Below are positions 52,756 through 63,397 of a stretch of DNA of 64,000 nucleotides, one piece after another. Where the stretch lies: positions 1-64,000 of the forward strand of contig VFIW01000027.1 of the NCBI GenBank assembly GCA_006386115.1, read 5' to 3'. Numbering within the stretch: position 1 is the first letter of the stretch; each line of letters starts with the position of its first letter. This stretch comes from Globisporangium splendens. Lineage: Eukaryota; Oomycota; Peronosporomycetes; Pythiales; Pythiaceae. The notes under the pieces are model-generated. The model had not been told where the DNA came from. It worked only from the letters and a program-made list of their open reading frames with translations, and made no database searches. Made by a program: the position numbers and the translations under genes.

Positions 52756-53576
52756 CTACTTTCGCAACTTGCCCTTGGCGAATTGCTCGGCGAGCCACGC
52801 GATGCCTTCTTCGATGCCTCGCCCCGTGATCGCATCGCTTTCTCTGCACACGCAAAATAGCAACAACAGCAACACCACGTTGCACAACACACAAAAGCAA
52901 GTGTTAATATCGCGCAAAGCCAACACAAACATACAAATGAGCGTACGTGATGTGCCACGATTTGCCGGGGAGCTTGTCGAGCTCGAGCTGCTCTATGCAC
53001 TCGACGGGCGTGAGCGCGTTCGACAGGTCCATCTTGTTGGCGAAGAACAGGATCGGGATCTTCTTGCCCGCGAGCTCCTTATGCTCAATCAGCTGCTCCA
53101 GCTCGTCCTTGGCGACGCACATGCAGATCGTGTCCGTCGAGTCCAGCACGTAAATGATCGCCTGACAACATCACAAGCATACCCAACCACGTGTTGGTTT
53201 ATTTTTCGTGCGCAACGCGTAGAACATGGCGAAATTGCCGCATACCTGCACATCGCTGTAGTCATTCTCCCAGAGACTTCGGTATCGTCTCTGCAGCACA
53301 TATACAGGATCAGTCATTTATAGCCCATCGCATCAAAATAACATATGTGGTGCGCACCTGTCCGGACATGTCGAAGACGGTGAAGTTGAGGTTGGCCTTG
53401 GCGAACTCCTCGACCTGGAAGCCGATCGTGGGCACGACCTCGTGCGCCTGCGACTTTTTGGGCTTGAGGTGGTTCACGAGCGTCGTCTTGCTGCTGTTGT
53501 CGAGCCCCACGACGAGGATGCGCACCTGTGTCTTCTTGATGCCCAGCGCCGTCGTCAGCTGCTTGAAGAGCCCCAT
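52756..53576 (-). CDS. ARL6: ARL6/BBS3-type small GTPase (188 aa, 4 exons)
   Basis: Arf-like GTPase that recruits the BBSome to ciliary membranes. Exons 53358-53576, 53246-53290, 52947-53161 and 52756-52843 on the complement. Introns are 67, 84 and 103 nt, and the total is 189 codons. Gly2 is a myristoylation candidate. P-loop GLDNSSKT at 24-31, switch I VVPTIGF, DMSGQ, and NKMD in the third exon. The last exon gives TESDAITGRGIEEGIAWL, matching the ARL6 C-terminus in pattern (human ARL6 is 186 aa). Position 29, Gly in the usual GxxxxGKT, is Ser here. The first exons are small but each splice restores the frame. Presence of BBS3 implies a flagellated stage. Confidence 0.9.
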
Positions 53577-53950
53577 GCTGCCTCCTTGTTCTCTATGCGT
53601 CGTGCGTTTAATGCGGGGAATGAATGCCAATGCGCGCCTTTGGTTGCCGTATTTATAGATCTTGTGCGCGAAACGACACATGAGAGCCCAAATTGAAGGG
53701 GGCCACACTATTCTTACCACATGGCTACACTCACAATGCAAATCACAACGCAACAAAATGCAACAAAACGCACATTGCTGGTCAATTTGGTCACGCAAGC
53801 AAGTCTATCGGCCATGTTTTTGGTTGTTTGGGTGAAAATATATGTTACTACGATCTTCCATTTGTACCGCTGGCTGCTGTTATTGCAAATGACAGCGTTG
53901 GTTGAGGACATCATCTAAAAAGCAAACGTCCGCGTCCCACCTCCACTCAT
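53577..53950. other. Intergenic, ARL6 promoter and PEPCK 3' region
   Basis: AT-rich with repeated CAAAATGCAAC words. No gene seen. Confidence 0.5.
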
Positions 53951-55666
53951 CTACAGCTTTGGACCGAACGGCGAGTAGTCCGTGTGGTCCTTCGAGACGT
54001 ACTTGGCGAAGTTCTTCTGGAACATGCCTGCGAGCTTCTTGGCCGTGGCGTCATACGCAGCCTTGTCCGACCACGCCTCACGTGGGTTCAGCACGCTTGG
54101 AGGCACCGAACCGAGCGCCTTTGGCACCGAGAAACCGAACAGCGCGTCAGTCGCAAACTCGGCCTTCTTGATCGAACCGTCCAAGATCGCGTCAATGCAC
54201 GCACGCGTATCCTTGATGCTCATGCGCTTGCCAACGCCGTAGCCACCGCCAGTCCAACCCGTGTTCACCAAGTACACCGACGTCTTGTGCTTCTGCAGCT
54301 TCTTCTGCAACAAATCGGCGTAGCGCGTTGGGTGCAATGGCAAGAAAGCAGCACCGAAGCACGCCGAGAACGTCGCCGTTGGCTCCGTCACACCACGCTC
54401 GGTACCGGCGACCTTGGCCGTGTAGCCCGAGAGGAAGTGGTACATGGCTTGGCCGTCGCTCAACTTCGACACTGGTGGGAGCACACCGTACGCGTCACAG
54501 GTCAAGAACACAATGTTGTCTGGGTGGCCGCCCGACGAGGTTGGCTCGTGGTTCGGGATGTGGTAGATCGGGTACGACACACGGCCGTTCTCGGTCTTGG
54601 ACGTGTTGTAGTAGTCCGGCTCGTTCGTCTCCGGGATCACAAACGTGTTCTCCAGCAACGCATCGCGCTTGATCGCGTTGTAGATATCAGGCTCGTTCTC
54701 CTGGCTCAAGTTGATCGTCTTGGCGTAGCAACCACCTTCAAAGTTGAAGATGCCTTCGTCGTCCCAGCCGTGCTCGTCATCACCGATCAACCAGCGGTGT
54801 GGGTCGGCCGAGAGAGTCGTCTTGCCCGTGCCAGAGAGACCGAAGAAGAGCGCAGTGTCACCGTTCTTGCCCTTGTTGGCCGAGCAGTGCATCGCCATGA
54901 TGCCTTCCAGTGGCAACCAGTAGTTCATCATACTGAAGATACCCTTCTTCATCTCACCACCGTACCACGTGCCACCGATGACCGCGACGTTCTTCTCAAT
55001 GTTGAACGCGACAAACACGTCCGAGTTCAAGCCGTGCTTCTTGTAGTCCTCGTTCGTGACCTTGCACGCGTTCACGATCGTGAAGTCTGGCTCGAAGTTC
55101 TCGATCTCCTCCTTGGTCTCTGGACGCAAGAACATGTTGGTCACAAAGTGGTGCTGCCACGCCAATTCGGTGATGATTCGCACTTTCTTGCGCGAGTTCG
55201 GGTTGGCGCCAGCGTAGCCGTCGAAGACGTACACCTTCTCGGCCGTGCCGTAGTGGTTTGTGACCTTGTCGTAGAGCGCATCAAACACTTCCGGGGTGAT
55301 CGGACGGTTGATGTCGCCCCACCAAATGTTCTTGTTCGACGGCGACTGGTCGACAATGTACTTGTCCTTTGGCGAACGACCGGTGAACTTGCCCGTGTCG
55401 ATCGTGTACGTGCCGTTGGCGACAAACTGACCTTCCTTGTTCGCGTCCTCGTGCTTGGCGATGTCGGCGTAGCTCAGGTTGTGGTGCACCTTGGTGTTGG
55501 CGTTCGTGATGCCGAACTTCTCGAGGCCGAGCGCCGCGGCGCGCGCGTTCGCGCTAAAGTTCATGGCCGAGAAGGGCGACGCGAACGCGCCGTTCTTGAG
55601 GGCGGCGGCGCGGAAGAGACCCTGGCGCTGCAGCTTCAGGCTCGCACGGAGAGCGGACGTGAACAT
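53951..55666 (-). CDS. PCK1: Phosphoenolpyruvate carboxykinase, ATP-dependent (571 aa)
   Basis: Converts oxaloacetate + ATP to PEP + CO2 + ADP, the entry step of gluconeogenesis (EC 4.1.1.49). Intronless. Motifs in order: [10 protein letters not shown], the substrate/metal region [12 protein letters not shown], the P-loop [11 protein letters not shown], kinase-2 [13 protein letters not shown], the FEGGCYAK loop, and the C-terminal [14 protein letters not shown]. Length suits the ATP type (about 530-560) plus a 30-45-residue N-terminal extension rich in Arg, Ala and Ser ([14 protein letters not shown]), which resembles a mitochondrial targeting sequence. ATG 55666 chosen; a longer non-ATG frame runs upstream. 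Symbol by orthology of function. Confidence 0.96.
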   Translation of the reverse strand: MFTSALRASLKLQRQGLFRAAALKNGAFASPFSAMNFSANARAAALGLEKFGITNANTKVHHNLSYADIAKHEDANKEGQFVANGTYTIDTGKFTGRSPKDKYIVDQSPSNKNIWWGDINRPITPEVFDALYDKVTNHYGTAEKVYVFDGYAGANPNSRKKVRIITELAWQHHFVTNMFLRPETKEEIENFEPDFTIVNACKVTNEDYKKHGLNSDVFVAFNIEKNVAVIGGTWYGGEMKKGIFSMMNYWLPLEGIMAMHCSANKGKNGDTALFFGLSGTGKTTLSADPHRWLIGDDEHGWDDEGIFNFEGGCYAKTINLSQENEPDIYNAIKRDALLENTFVIPETNEPDYYNTSKTENGRVSYPIYHIPNHEPTSSGGHPDNIVFLTCDAYGVLPPVSKLSDGQAMYHFLSGYTAKVAGTERGVTEPTATFSACFGAAFLPLHPTRYADLLQKKLQKHKTSVYLVNTGWTGGGYGVGKRMSIKDTRACIDAILDGSIKKAEFATDALFGFSVPKALGSVPPSVLNPREAWSDKAAYDATAKKLAGMFQKNFAKYVSKDHTDYSPFGPKL

Positions 55667-58600
55667 CTTTGACGAACGAGGAGTTGCTTCTTTGGTGCGG
55701 CTGGGACGTGGCAAATTGCAATGTGAAGCCTAGGATCGCGCAAGTGCGCAGTGCGCACCATGCAGGACACAACAAAGCGGGCAAAGATTCTGCTTTGTGT
55801 TTGCGCGACACCTACGGTAGAGGTCCTCTACCTGTATGGAGGCTGAGAGCAACATGCAGAGGACCCAATTGACGCTGTCAAACACGATAAAACCTCGGTT
55901 GAAGGTGGCTTCAACACCGAATAACCTTGCTGTGAAAAAGATGCGCAGTGGTGATTGGTGCGTCGAGAGAACTATTCAGCCAATCAGCAGCATGTGTTCA
56001 AAAATACCCGAACGCGATGAACCAGGAAGCGTCACGCCAGAAAGACCTATCCCGCCGACACAACAGTCGTACTTGAAGCGCCGCATTTGATGCGTGTTTC
56101 TGCACCATTATGTTTGAAACCAATGTGCTCTCTTTCGAAGCTCACTGGAAACCCTATATAAAGTGAAGAAATCAGTGAGATGTATTAAACACTTGTGCTC
56201 TCAACCAACACTTGTTTCGTCACAGCCGTTCGTTGGAGCTTCAAGGTGTGGCGCGCCGGCGTCACCGGTGGACCTTCCCAGACGGCCCAAAGCTGCAGAG
56301 CTCGCTCAAGTTCGTGGTGTCTGGTGTCTTTGGTGGATGTTCAATAACGCAGATGGAGAGGGCAAACCCGAAAGGCTGAAGCAAGCACCAAGCAAAGTGC
56401 GTGGCCGCGTGTCATCCACCCAACCGCTGCTGCTGTGTACAGAGTGTCGATCCGAAGGATCTCTTCGTGCAGCCTGGCTCTTGTGATGTCCATGTGACAA
56501 GCGATGATGCAAGTACCGTCGATTACATCTTATAGAGTATCGAATGTGGTCCACGTAGGCATCCCTTTCGAGATCTCGAACGCGTCAAACTATGGTCATT
56601 GCGTGGACCGATGCGCCTGACGACAGTCGCTGAATGCTATCTATGATGGCACTCGTGTGCGTGGGGGGAAGATAAACAGCCGCACTTTCGAATCTGACTG
56701 ACACGACCCGGTGCTGACGAATTCATGGCAAGCATCCAGCCACTGCGGTTGAAGAGCGCGACGTTGCACAATGGCAATAACAATAACACGATAACAGAGA
56801 TAACGATCGTGCTGTGACTTTCGCGCAAGATTCGAGTTTGACGCCAGCAGCACCAATGCCAGCTTCATCCAAAGTAGCTGCTGGAGTTTCGCCAGCGAGT
56901 ACTCCGAGCGCTGCTCCAGGTAACTCCAAACTTCGATACTGGCGTACGCTCTGACGGGATAAAACGATCTTTTTACCCTTAAGAAAGCTGCGTGGCTAAG
57001 AAGCCAGCGTGCTAGAGACGATCGGTATGGTGAAGGTTGTTCTTTGGTGGGCAGTGCACTCGAAGAGCACGTACCTGCCTATGCGATGTGAAGCGCAGTT
57101 GGTGGGGTTTCGACTACTCAAAGTACGTGCCATCCTAGTGTGCTTCTGACGCCAAGGCAGCACAACACGCTATGCTGTCCCCATCGATTATTCACGTGAC
57201 ACTTTCCAATGGATCAACTCCAGACGTTGTGCAAAGCAACGCGGTGAGGATGCTAGCTATCTCTTTAATGTGGCAACTTCACCTCTATTAGAGGCTGCTG
57301 GGAATATGAACCGAGAGAGAAGAGGAATATGATCGGCGAACTTTATCAGCATTGTCATATGAGTTGCTTAATGAAACTATTCAGAACCAACACGCTAGCG
57401 TAGAAGGCTGACGGCAAGACATGGGAGTGTACTGTTGGACCAAAGCGTGTGTCAAGCATATTCAACACATTTCAGGTCCACGTCATGATCGCTCAGACAT
57501 CCAGATCTGCAGAGTACATTCGCTGTCGACGTCAAAGAAGGGTGGAGATTAGTTACTTGGAATTCCATGCCGAGTTGTTCGATTGCACGTGGGCTTCAAG
57601 ATGATCGCTTCACGCTTTTCACTTTTTTTTTTATGAGTTCTTCAGCGTCAATTCAACATCAGTTTGCAATGTAGAACATCGCATTTGCAGTCATTTATCC
57701 AGAGAAGAGGGCGACCAACTGCACCTCATCTCTGGTCATTTAAGAGTCTGTCACTTCGCCTGGTTTGAGGTCTCGATGGTGGCTCAGTGGACGAGTTCGT
57801 CCATGCAGAAAGCGTTTGACGCCACGATTCGCTCGGTCAATTTATAAATTCCAGCATCAATATTGTACTCGAAGAGTAAGCTTTCATCGTCAAAGCAAAC
57901 TCAACCAATGGTCTTAGTATGATCAAGTATCTTGTCTTCCCTTGCCGTGCCCTCTGCTACTTGCTTTGCTGGTGCTTCCAGAGACGATTATCTCCGCGAG
58001 GGACCACTTGCTGCGGTCTTGTTTTCGTCGATTTACTAGAATACGCAAGAACCCTGTGTGCTTACTCCACTCCCTGGCTTAGAGTCACCCCACTTTACGA
58101 TACGCGACTTCGCAATGCTGAAGTGCAGTCTCAGTCATAAATCGTCATTCGTTCAGGCGACTGGAATGCTGAACTCGCGCAAACAGTGTCACTGGAAGAG
58201 AATTGACAACAATAAGACCGTCTCAAACCAAAGTCAACCGCAAGAACCGCTCATAAACCTGTTTGGTGGTCGACACTGGTTGATCAAAAATGGCCAAGCT
58301 GGCAATGACGCAGCTCTGTTGTCCGGTCGTCGTCGTGCCCATCGAGCGGTAATATGTCGGATGGATATCGGTACCGATGCAATCCTTGAGGCATTCTCGT
58401 TCCGCCCCGCTGATCGTTGCATTCCACCACGCAGTGGCGCCGACTTGCTTTCCTATTCACATGACGCGCAATGTTTGTAGCGTGTGTGCACAGGATGGGG
58501 GACCCGACCTGCAGAATCCAAAACAAAACGCTGGGATGGGTGTTCCTTCCCGGTGCGGAAAAAGGCGAACGGCTGCTTGAGGCGCACTCGGCGTATCTGT

Positions 58601-59886
58601 CACGCATGCCCTGCATACACGAGACGTATCAGACGCCCAGCGCAATCAGTCGCATGCATTTGTCCAAGCAGCACCGTCCGCCTTCTCCATGCCCCAACTT
58701 GAAGCGCCAGACTTTTTCACAAGATCAGCAGGAAAGCACAGAGCAGCTTTCTTAAATCAGCCAATTCAATGGCCCTGTTTCTATTTCAACGCCATGGATT
58801 GGTTAAAATGCAGCTGCTTGGCTTCAATCGGGAAATGGGGAGGGATGACCTCGGTTGTGTTGCAGCACCGGCTCGAAAGGATGCTCTCCACTGCTCATTG
58901 CGCGTGCATGTGATCTTGAAATCCGCCGCACATCGACCGTGACCTCACGTCACACATTGGGACGCGATACATAGAGCAAGCGAAGGAAAGTGCATCGAGC
59001 GCATCGAAGCCGTGCAGAGCGAGATGGAAAGGGCTGCTTGGATGAAAATGATGGAGGCAACGCCGCACAGGAAGCTGAAGGTCGCGATATAAACTTGAAG
59101 AGGGAAAAGCGAATCCGTGTCGTTGTCCCGCATCATCCGCACGATGCAAAAAGCGCCTACTCCGTTGATGCGCGTTGTATCAGTAACAACAGCGTTGACA
59201 GGCATATTGTGCGTGGTAAAACAGCCCACGTCCTTCGTGGATAGCGATTGACTGCTGTGCAACAGGGATATGGCACTTTGGTAACAAAGAAATCAACCCA
59301 TCCACACGTCCCAAGATGTCGCCGTGCCTCTGTCGCTGCTTTTTTGTTTTGTTTTGTTATTTTGTTTTCTTTCTGTGTTCTGGTGGCCCCTGTCCCTCCT
59401 TCTTTTCCTTTTTTGATGGAAGGGAGGGGTGTTTTGGTCCCCCTCATCGCTTTTCCCCTGAACGACATTTACCCGAGGTTTTTCGCAAGAAAGTGCAGTA
59501 AAACCTCACCCGACCACCTCCACCTTCTGCCCACACAACCAATCATCGGATCAAATCGCCATTTGCCCCCGACGAAGCAAAAGGTACGCGCAGCTCTCCA
59601 TCGACACGCATATTGGCGGCCGCAAGGGGCTCTCTGTCTGTGTAGACATGGACATCGTGGAGCGCTCTGTGTGGTAATGGAGACGTGTGTGGGAGGATAT
59701 GCGGCAGTGCGGCACAAGTGCACTCGTGAGTGCAAACGCGTGCGCATGCAGCCATGTGTCAATCCACCAGTGGATCCATGTCCCGCACGCCCACAGTGTA
59801 GCTGTTTGCATTCGCCATATTTGCTCACGACCTTTGTTTCTTTTTCCCTTTTTCTCTATGCATATACAGCACGAAACAAGAAAGTA
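55667..59886. other. Long intergenic region, no gene recognised
   Basis: About 4.2 kb with only short open frames. None looks protein-like except a minus-strand frame near 58945-59262 with one hydrophobic segment, which I do not trust. The right end (about 59480-59886) is probably the 5' UTR of the CNBP-like gene, with a possible intron from GTACGCG (about 59585) to TATACAG (about 59869). Confidence 0.5.
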
Positions 59887-60339
59887 ATGGACGCTGACCA
59901 GCGCAAGTGCCACAACTGCGGAAACACCGGCCACTTGCGCCGCGACTGCCCTGAGGCGCCTCAGCAGGCGGCGGAAGGTGGGTTCGGTGGCTACAACGCC
60001 GCCGGCGCGGCGTGCTTTGGCTGCGGCAAGTTCGGTCACTTGAAGCGCGACTGCCCAACCGGCGGCCGTGCGTGCCACAACTGCGGCAACGTGGGCCACA
60101 TCCGTCGTGACTGCCCGGAAGACGCGTTGCCACCAAAGTGCCACAACTGCGGCAACACTGGTCACTTGCGTCGTGACTGCCCGGAGGAAGCGCGCGAGTC
60201 CCGAAAGTGCCACGGCTGCGGCAACACGGGTCACTTGCGTCGTGACTGCCCTGAAGACAACGGTCCGTCGCAGGACAAGTGCTACCAGTGCGGTGAATCC
60301 GGCCACTGGGCCCGCAACTGCACGGGCATCAAGGCTTAA
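59887..60339 (+). CDS. CNBP/Gis2-like protein with six CCHC zinc knuckles (150 aa)
   Basis: Single-stranded nucleic-acid binding protein, in other eukaryotes a translation regulator. Six CX2CX4HX4C knuckles fill the protein: CHNCGNTGHLRRDC, CFGCGKFGHLKRDC, CHNCGNVGHIRRDC, CHNCGNTGHLRRDC, CHGCGNTGHLRRDC and CYQCGESGHWARNC. A Gly/Ala linker lies between knuckles 1 and 2. Yeast Gis2 and animal CNBP have seven. ATG 59887 was chosen because the in-frame extension upstream (to 59248) is not protein-like and follows a probable acceptor CATATACAG. The 3' UTR has an AG-repeat stretch and a run of sixteen C (60454-60469). Confidence 0.93.
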   Translation: MDADQRKCHNCGNTGHLRRDCPEAPQQAAEGGFGGYNAAGAACFGCGKFGHLKRDCPTGGRACHNCGNVGHIRRDCPEDALPPKCHNCGNTGHLRRDCPEEARESRKCHGCGNTGHLRRDCPEDNGPSQDKCYQCGESGHWARNCTGIKA

Positions 60340-60777
60340 ATGCGTGGCAGCAGCCAGAGAGTGAGCAGGGAGAGAGAGAGAGAGAAGCGGAGAGAAGAGT
60401 GTGTGAGGACGAGAAGGAGTGTGTAGCGCGGAATTCCCGCTTGTACTAGTATTTCCCCCCCCCCCCCCCAGAAACCTTTACTTTTTGCACCACGTGCCAG
60501 AATGCTGGTTCATGGTCTGCAAAGGTGACGACTTCGGATTTCTATAAACTATAATAACCTGTCAACGATCTTTAAAACGGCCACCATTTGGACTTGTGTT
60601 TCCCAGACAAACATGGACAGATTTCTTGCTTTCTGCGTGGTTTTGTGCCGTCGCAGAGTCGCGTTCAGCTCCAAAACTGCAAAATGAACCAAGCAGCAGT
60701 TGGTCTGTCACCAAAACTTACCATCGGCGACAAATTCTTTCCATCCCAGCTGCGTGGATGGGATTCGCAGAACATTG

Positions 60778-61510
60778 TTACGACGTTGGAGGATGCATTG
60801 TTCTCCCAAGAGGTATGAAAGTGTCTGGGGCGATTCCGCTGCTCGGTGACAGTTCTCGGGTGTTGTTGGACGTCGGGGATGGGACCGTGCAGCCGTCGCA
60901 GTACATGGGAGATCTTGCTAACCAATCGTAACGATCGTGTGAAGGTGTTGACGGTCCACTCTATGGTCGAAGCTGGCGTCCTAGGCGATCGCATTGCCAT
61001 TATGGCTGATAGAGAAGTTCGATCTTGTGGGACAACTTGATGCTGGTGAAGGCTGCAATGACAACAACTTGACCGCTTTTGTTCACTCCTAAATCCCGAA
61101 CGCGCAGGTGCTGAGCAACGTATCTCGTTCCAACTTCTTTTGGCGAGTTCATCTGGATTTGCGACCATGCCTGCCGAACCGGACAACCAGCTCTCGGCGT
61201 TGGGGTTGCTTTCGTGCTGAGTGTCAGTGACGACGCTGGAAGAGGTCTCCGTCAAGGTGGCTGAAGCGAATGATGGCGATCATCAACCTACGCTCGGAAA
61301 AAGTGCGCGAGCCGGCGCCGCTGCAAAACCCGATCTTTGAGGCTGGTGGTGCTGTCGCTGAACCAACGGGCATGTTCACAGGCCATCTGCATGCTTTGCC
61401 ACTTGCTACGCAAGCGGTTCACCGGCGCGCAGCCTCAGTAACTTCTAGTGATATGATTACACAACCCGCGTTTGACTCGAACTCCCCAGCGGTGTTTGGA
61501 GTGGAGTGAG
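60778..61510 (+). pseudogene. Decayed ABCA-type ABC transporter (nucleotide-binding domain and RD1 region)
   Basis: Pieces in three frames line up in order with an ABCA nucleotide-binding domain. RGMK..GAIPLLGDSSRVLLD (from about 60809) is the signature/Walker B part. TSGMGPCSRRSTWEILLTNR and VHSMVEAGVLGDRIAIMAD (60870-61040) are the D-loop and H-loop. DNNLTAFVHS then a stop (about 61060), and MPAEPDNQLSALG...VSVTTLEEV..KVAEANDG (about 61167-61275) give the ABCA-specific TLEEVF region. At least three frameshifts and two stops. No Walker A was found upstream. A relic of a larger gene whose other parts are gone. Confidence 0.75.
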
Positions 61511-61735
61511 CGGACCCGTCGATCAACCGATCTGGCTACGAGTTTCGTGTCGGTGTCGAAGTATGCAAGCGAGGATACGGAATTGACCAGACGGCTACGT
61601 CGCTTTATAATGCTGAGAATGCTGAACGAACGATGTTGTATTCCCGTGTACAGATCAAGCCTACAGCAGCAGTATCCTGGTAGGAGATGACCTACAACCT
61701 CTATGGTGCACAGCAACCTTTCTCTTTTTTTCTCT
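61511..61735. other. Spacer between ABCA relic and transporter gene
   Basis: No gene recognised. May include further ABCA remnants and the 3' UTR of the BT1-family gene. Confidence 0.4.
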
Positions 61736-63397
61736 CTAGCACCCACTGCCACCTGCAATGCGCAAGCATTTCGTCGAGTCGAACAAACTCAACACGTTCG
61801 TCATCAACGACCACGCGAGCGCAAAGATGAGCACACAGATAGTCGCAGTGCCCCAGTATTTGTTCTTGACACCTTCGCGCTGCATCTTGTGCAATTCGTC
61901 TTTTTGGCGCGGCAGCAGCACGACAAACACGGTGGCAAGCAGGTTGATCGCGTACGCAATCACATATGCGATCGTGACTTGCGAGCGCACATGGTGGTCG
62001 TCTTTCTGGATGTAGTTGCGCTCGATGTCCAAGTAGCCGTCGACAGATTTCGTGAGCACCGTCGCGAATGGCGTACCGACACGCTGCGAAGTCACCGCCA
62101 AACCAAAAAGAGTGGCTTCAAAGCCCTCGCTTTCGACCTCAAGCATGAACAGCGCGCCAACGTAGTCGGTCGCAGCGAACGGCAGCTTCTCGAGAAGCGG
62201 CACACCGAGCCAGAACCATTGGCTGCGGAACACGTTCCAGATCGTGAACATCGTCGGGATGACGTCGACACACACGACTGTGATCTGCGCGGTGATGATG
62301 ATGTACCGCCAGTTCCACGCGAGCCCGTATTTCTTGACAGCGTACGTCCCGATCATCGTCACAAATGCAGCGAGCATCGTCGCGATACCATTGTTGACCG
62401 GCTCGACTTTCGCCCATTGACTCTGAATCGCACTCGAAGCAGTCACAGAGAACAGCGAGAGCACATTGTAGAAGAAGCGGAACGCGACGTAGCGGTAAAT
62501 GATACGCACTTGGAGTAGCTCGTACAGATACACGAACACCGACTTGGATGGACCCGTCTCTACTTTGTCTTCTTGGATGCAAAACCACGAGAATGGCAGC
62601 GTGATGAGCGACATGCCGGCGCAGATGCCCATGATCGTGTTGAACCCGATCGTCCACGAGAATGTGCCGCCGTAGTCGGTGCCGTTGAGACCCAGACCCG
62701 TGAAGAAGGACGAGAACACAGAGAAGACGTAAAACACGACCATGCCGTCGCCCATAGCAGTACCTCGGATATTGGCCGGTTCCCGTTGCGAGACATCGAT
62801 CAAGGTGCCGTTGAAGCCGCTGTACGCGACGACGGTGCCAAAGTTCGCGATCATCATGAGGATAATGAGCTTCACGCCGCGCTGCGGGGCGTCTGTGTCA
62901 ATCATTGCGAGCTGCTCGGGTGCCAACTTGCTTGGATCCAAACTCGCGAGGGCTTTGTCGCCGTAGTACGGATCACCAAGCGGCAGGATCGCCATGAGCA
63001 AGCACGAGACGAACGACAACGACCACCCGAGCACCATGTATGGGCGGCGGCGGTAGCCAAAGATCGGAACCGTGTCCGTCAGCATGCCTGTGAACAAACG
63101 GAGACTGCGCGGGAATTGCACGAGAGCTGTCGCAGTAGCGACCAGCGTCGCAGACATGTGCAGGTAGTTGTTGAGCACCGAGTAGATGACGCCACTGATG
63201 GTGCTGTACACGACGCCGACGCCCGCCATGTGGACCGCCATGCCCAAGTTCTGCCACGAGAACACCGAGACAGAGCCACGGGCAGCACGTAGTGCGCCGT
63301 TCTCATACTGACCCAGCAACCCGCTGTTGTCCACAGTGGGCGACTTGATCTCTGCGTAGGGGTCTTGCTTGAGTTGGCTCTCTGTGGGTTGCACCAT
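61736..63397 (-). CDS. BT1/FBT-family major facilitator transporter (553 aa)
   Basis: Twelve-helix-type membrane protein of the folate-biopterin transporter family, which is expanded in oomycetes; substrate unknown (folates, pterins or related compounds). Intronless. After a cytosolic N-terminus of about 45 residues come helices from about 49 onward. Family-like features are LVQFPRSLRLFTGMLTDTVP after helix 2, the following GYRRRPYMVLGW loop and FNGTLIDVSQ near residue 197. A cytosolic middle loop (IQEDKVETG) and a late charged loop (RNYIQKDDHH) are visible. The start is ATG 63397; a longer frame extends 23 codons upstream but gives no extra transporter sequence. CCAAT-like ATTGGCTG boxes lie upstream (63681, 63950, 63988). 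Confidence 0.9.
   Translation of the reverse strand: MVQPTESQLKQDPYAEIKSPTVDNSGLLGQYENGALRAARGSVSVFSWQNLGMAVHMAGVGVVYSTISGVIYSVLNNYLHMSATLVATATALVQFPRSLRLFTGMLTDTVPIFGYRRRPYMVLGWSLSFVSCLLMAILPLGDPYYGDKALASLDPSKLAPEQLAMIDTDAPQRGVKLIILMMIANFGTVVAYSGFNGTLIDVSQREPANIRGTAMGDGMVVFYVFSVFSSFFTGLGLNGTDYGGTFSWTIGFNTIMGICAGMSLITLPFSWFCIQEDKVETGPSKSVFVYLYELLQVRIIYRYVAFRFFYNVLSLFSVTASSAIQSQWAKVEPVNNGIATMLAAFVTMIGTYAVKKYGLAWNWRYIIITAQITVVCVDVIPTMFTIWNVFRSQWFWLGVPLLEKLPFAATDYVGALFMLEVESEGFEATLFGLAVTSQRVGTPFATVLTKSVDGYLDIERNYIQKDDHHVRSQVTIAYVIAYAINLLATVFVVLLPRQKDELHKMQREGVKNKYWGTATICVLIFALAWSLMTNVLSLFDSTKCLRIAGGSGC

Noticed and set aside
53984..55672. 562-codon plus-strand frame
   Set aside because: Exact antisense of the PEPCK gene; its length follows from codon bias on the other strand.
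58945..59262. Minus-strand frame with a hydrophobic segment
   Set aside because: Only one possible membrane segment, no recognisable family and no conserved context.
59248..59886. N-terminal extension of the CNBP-like protein
   Set aside because: Open by chance, low-complexity and not protein-like; a splice acceptor and UTR-like sequence precede ATG 59887.
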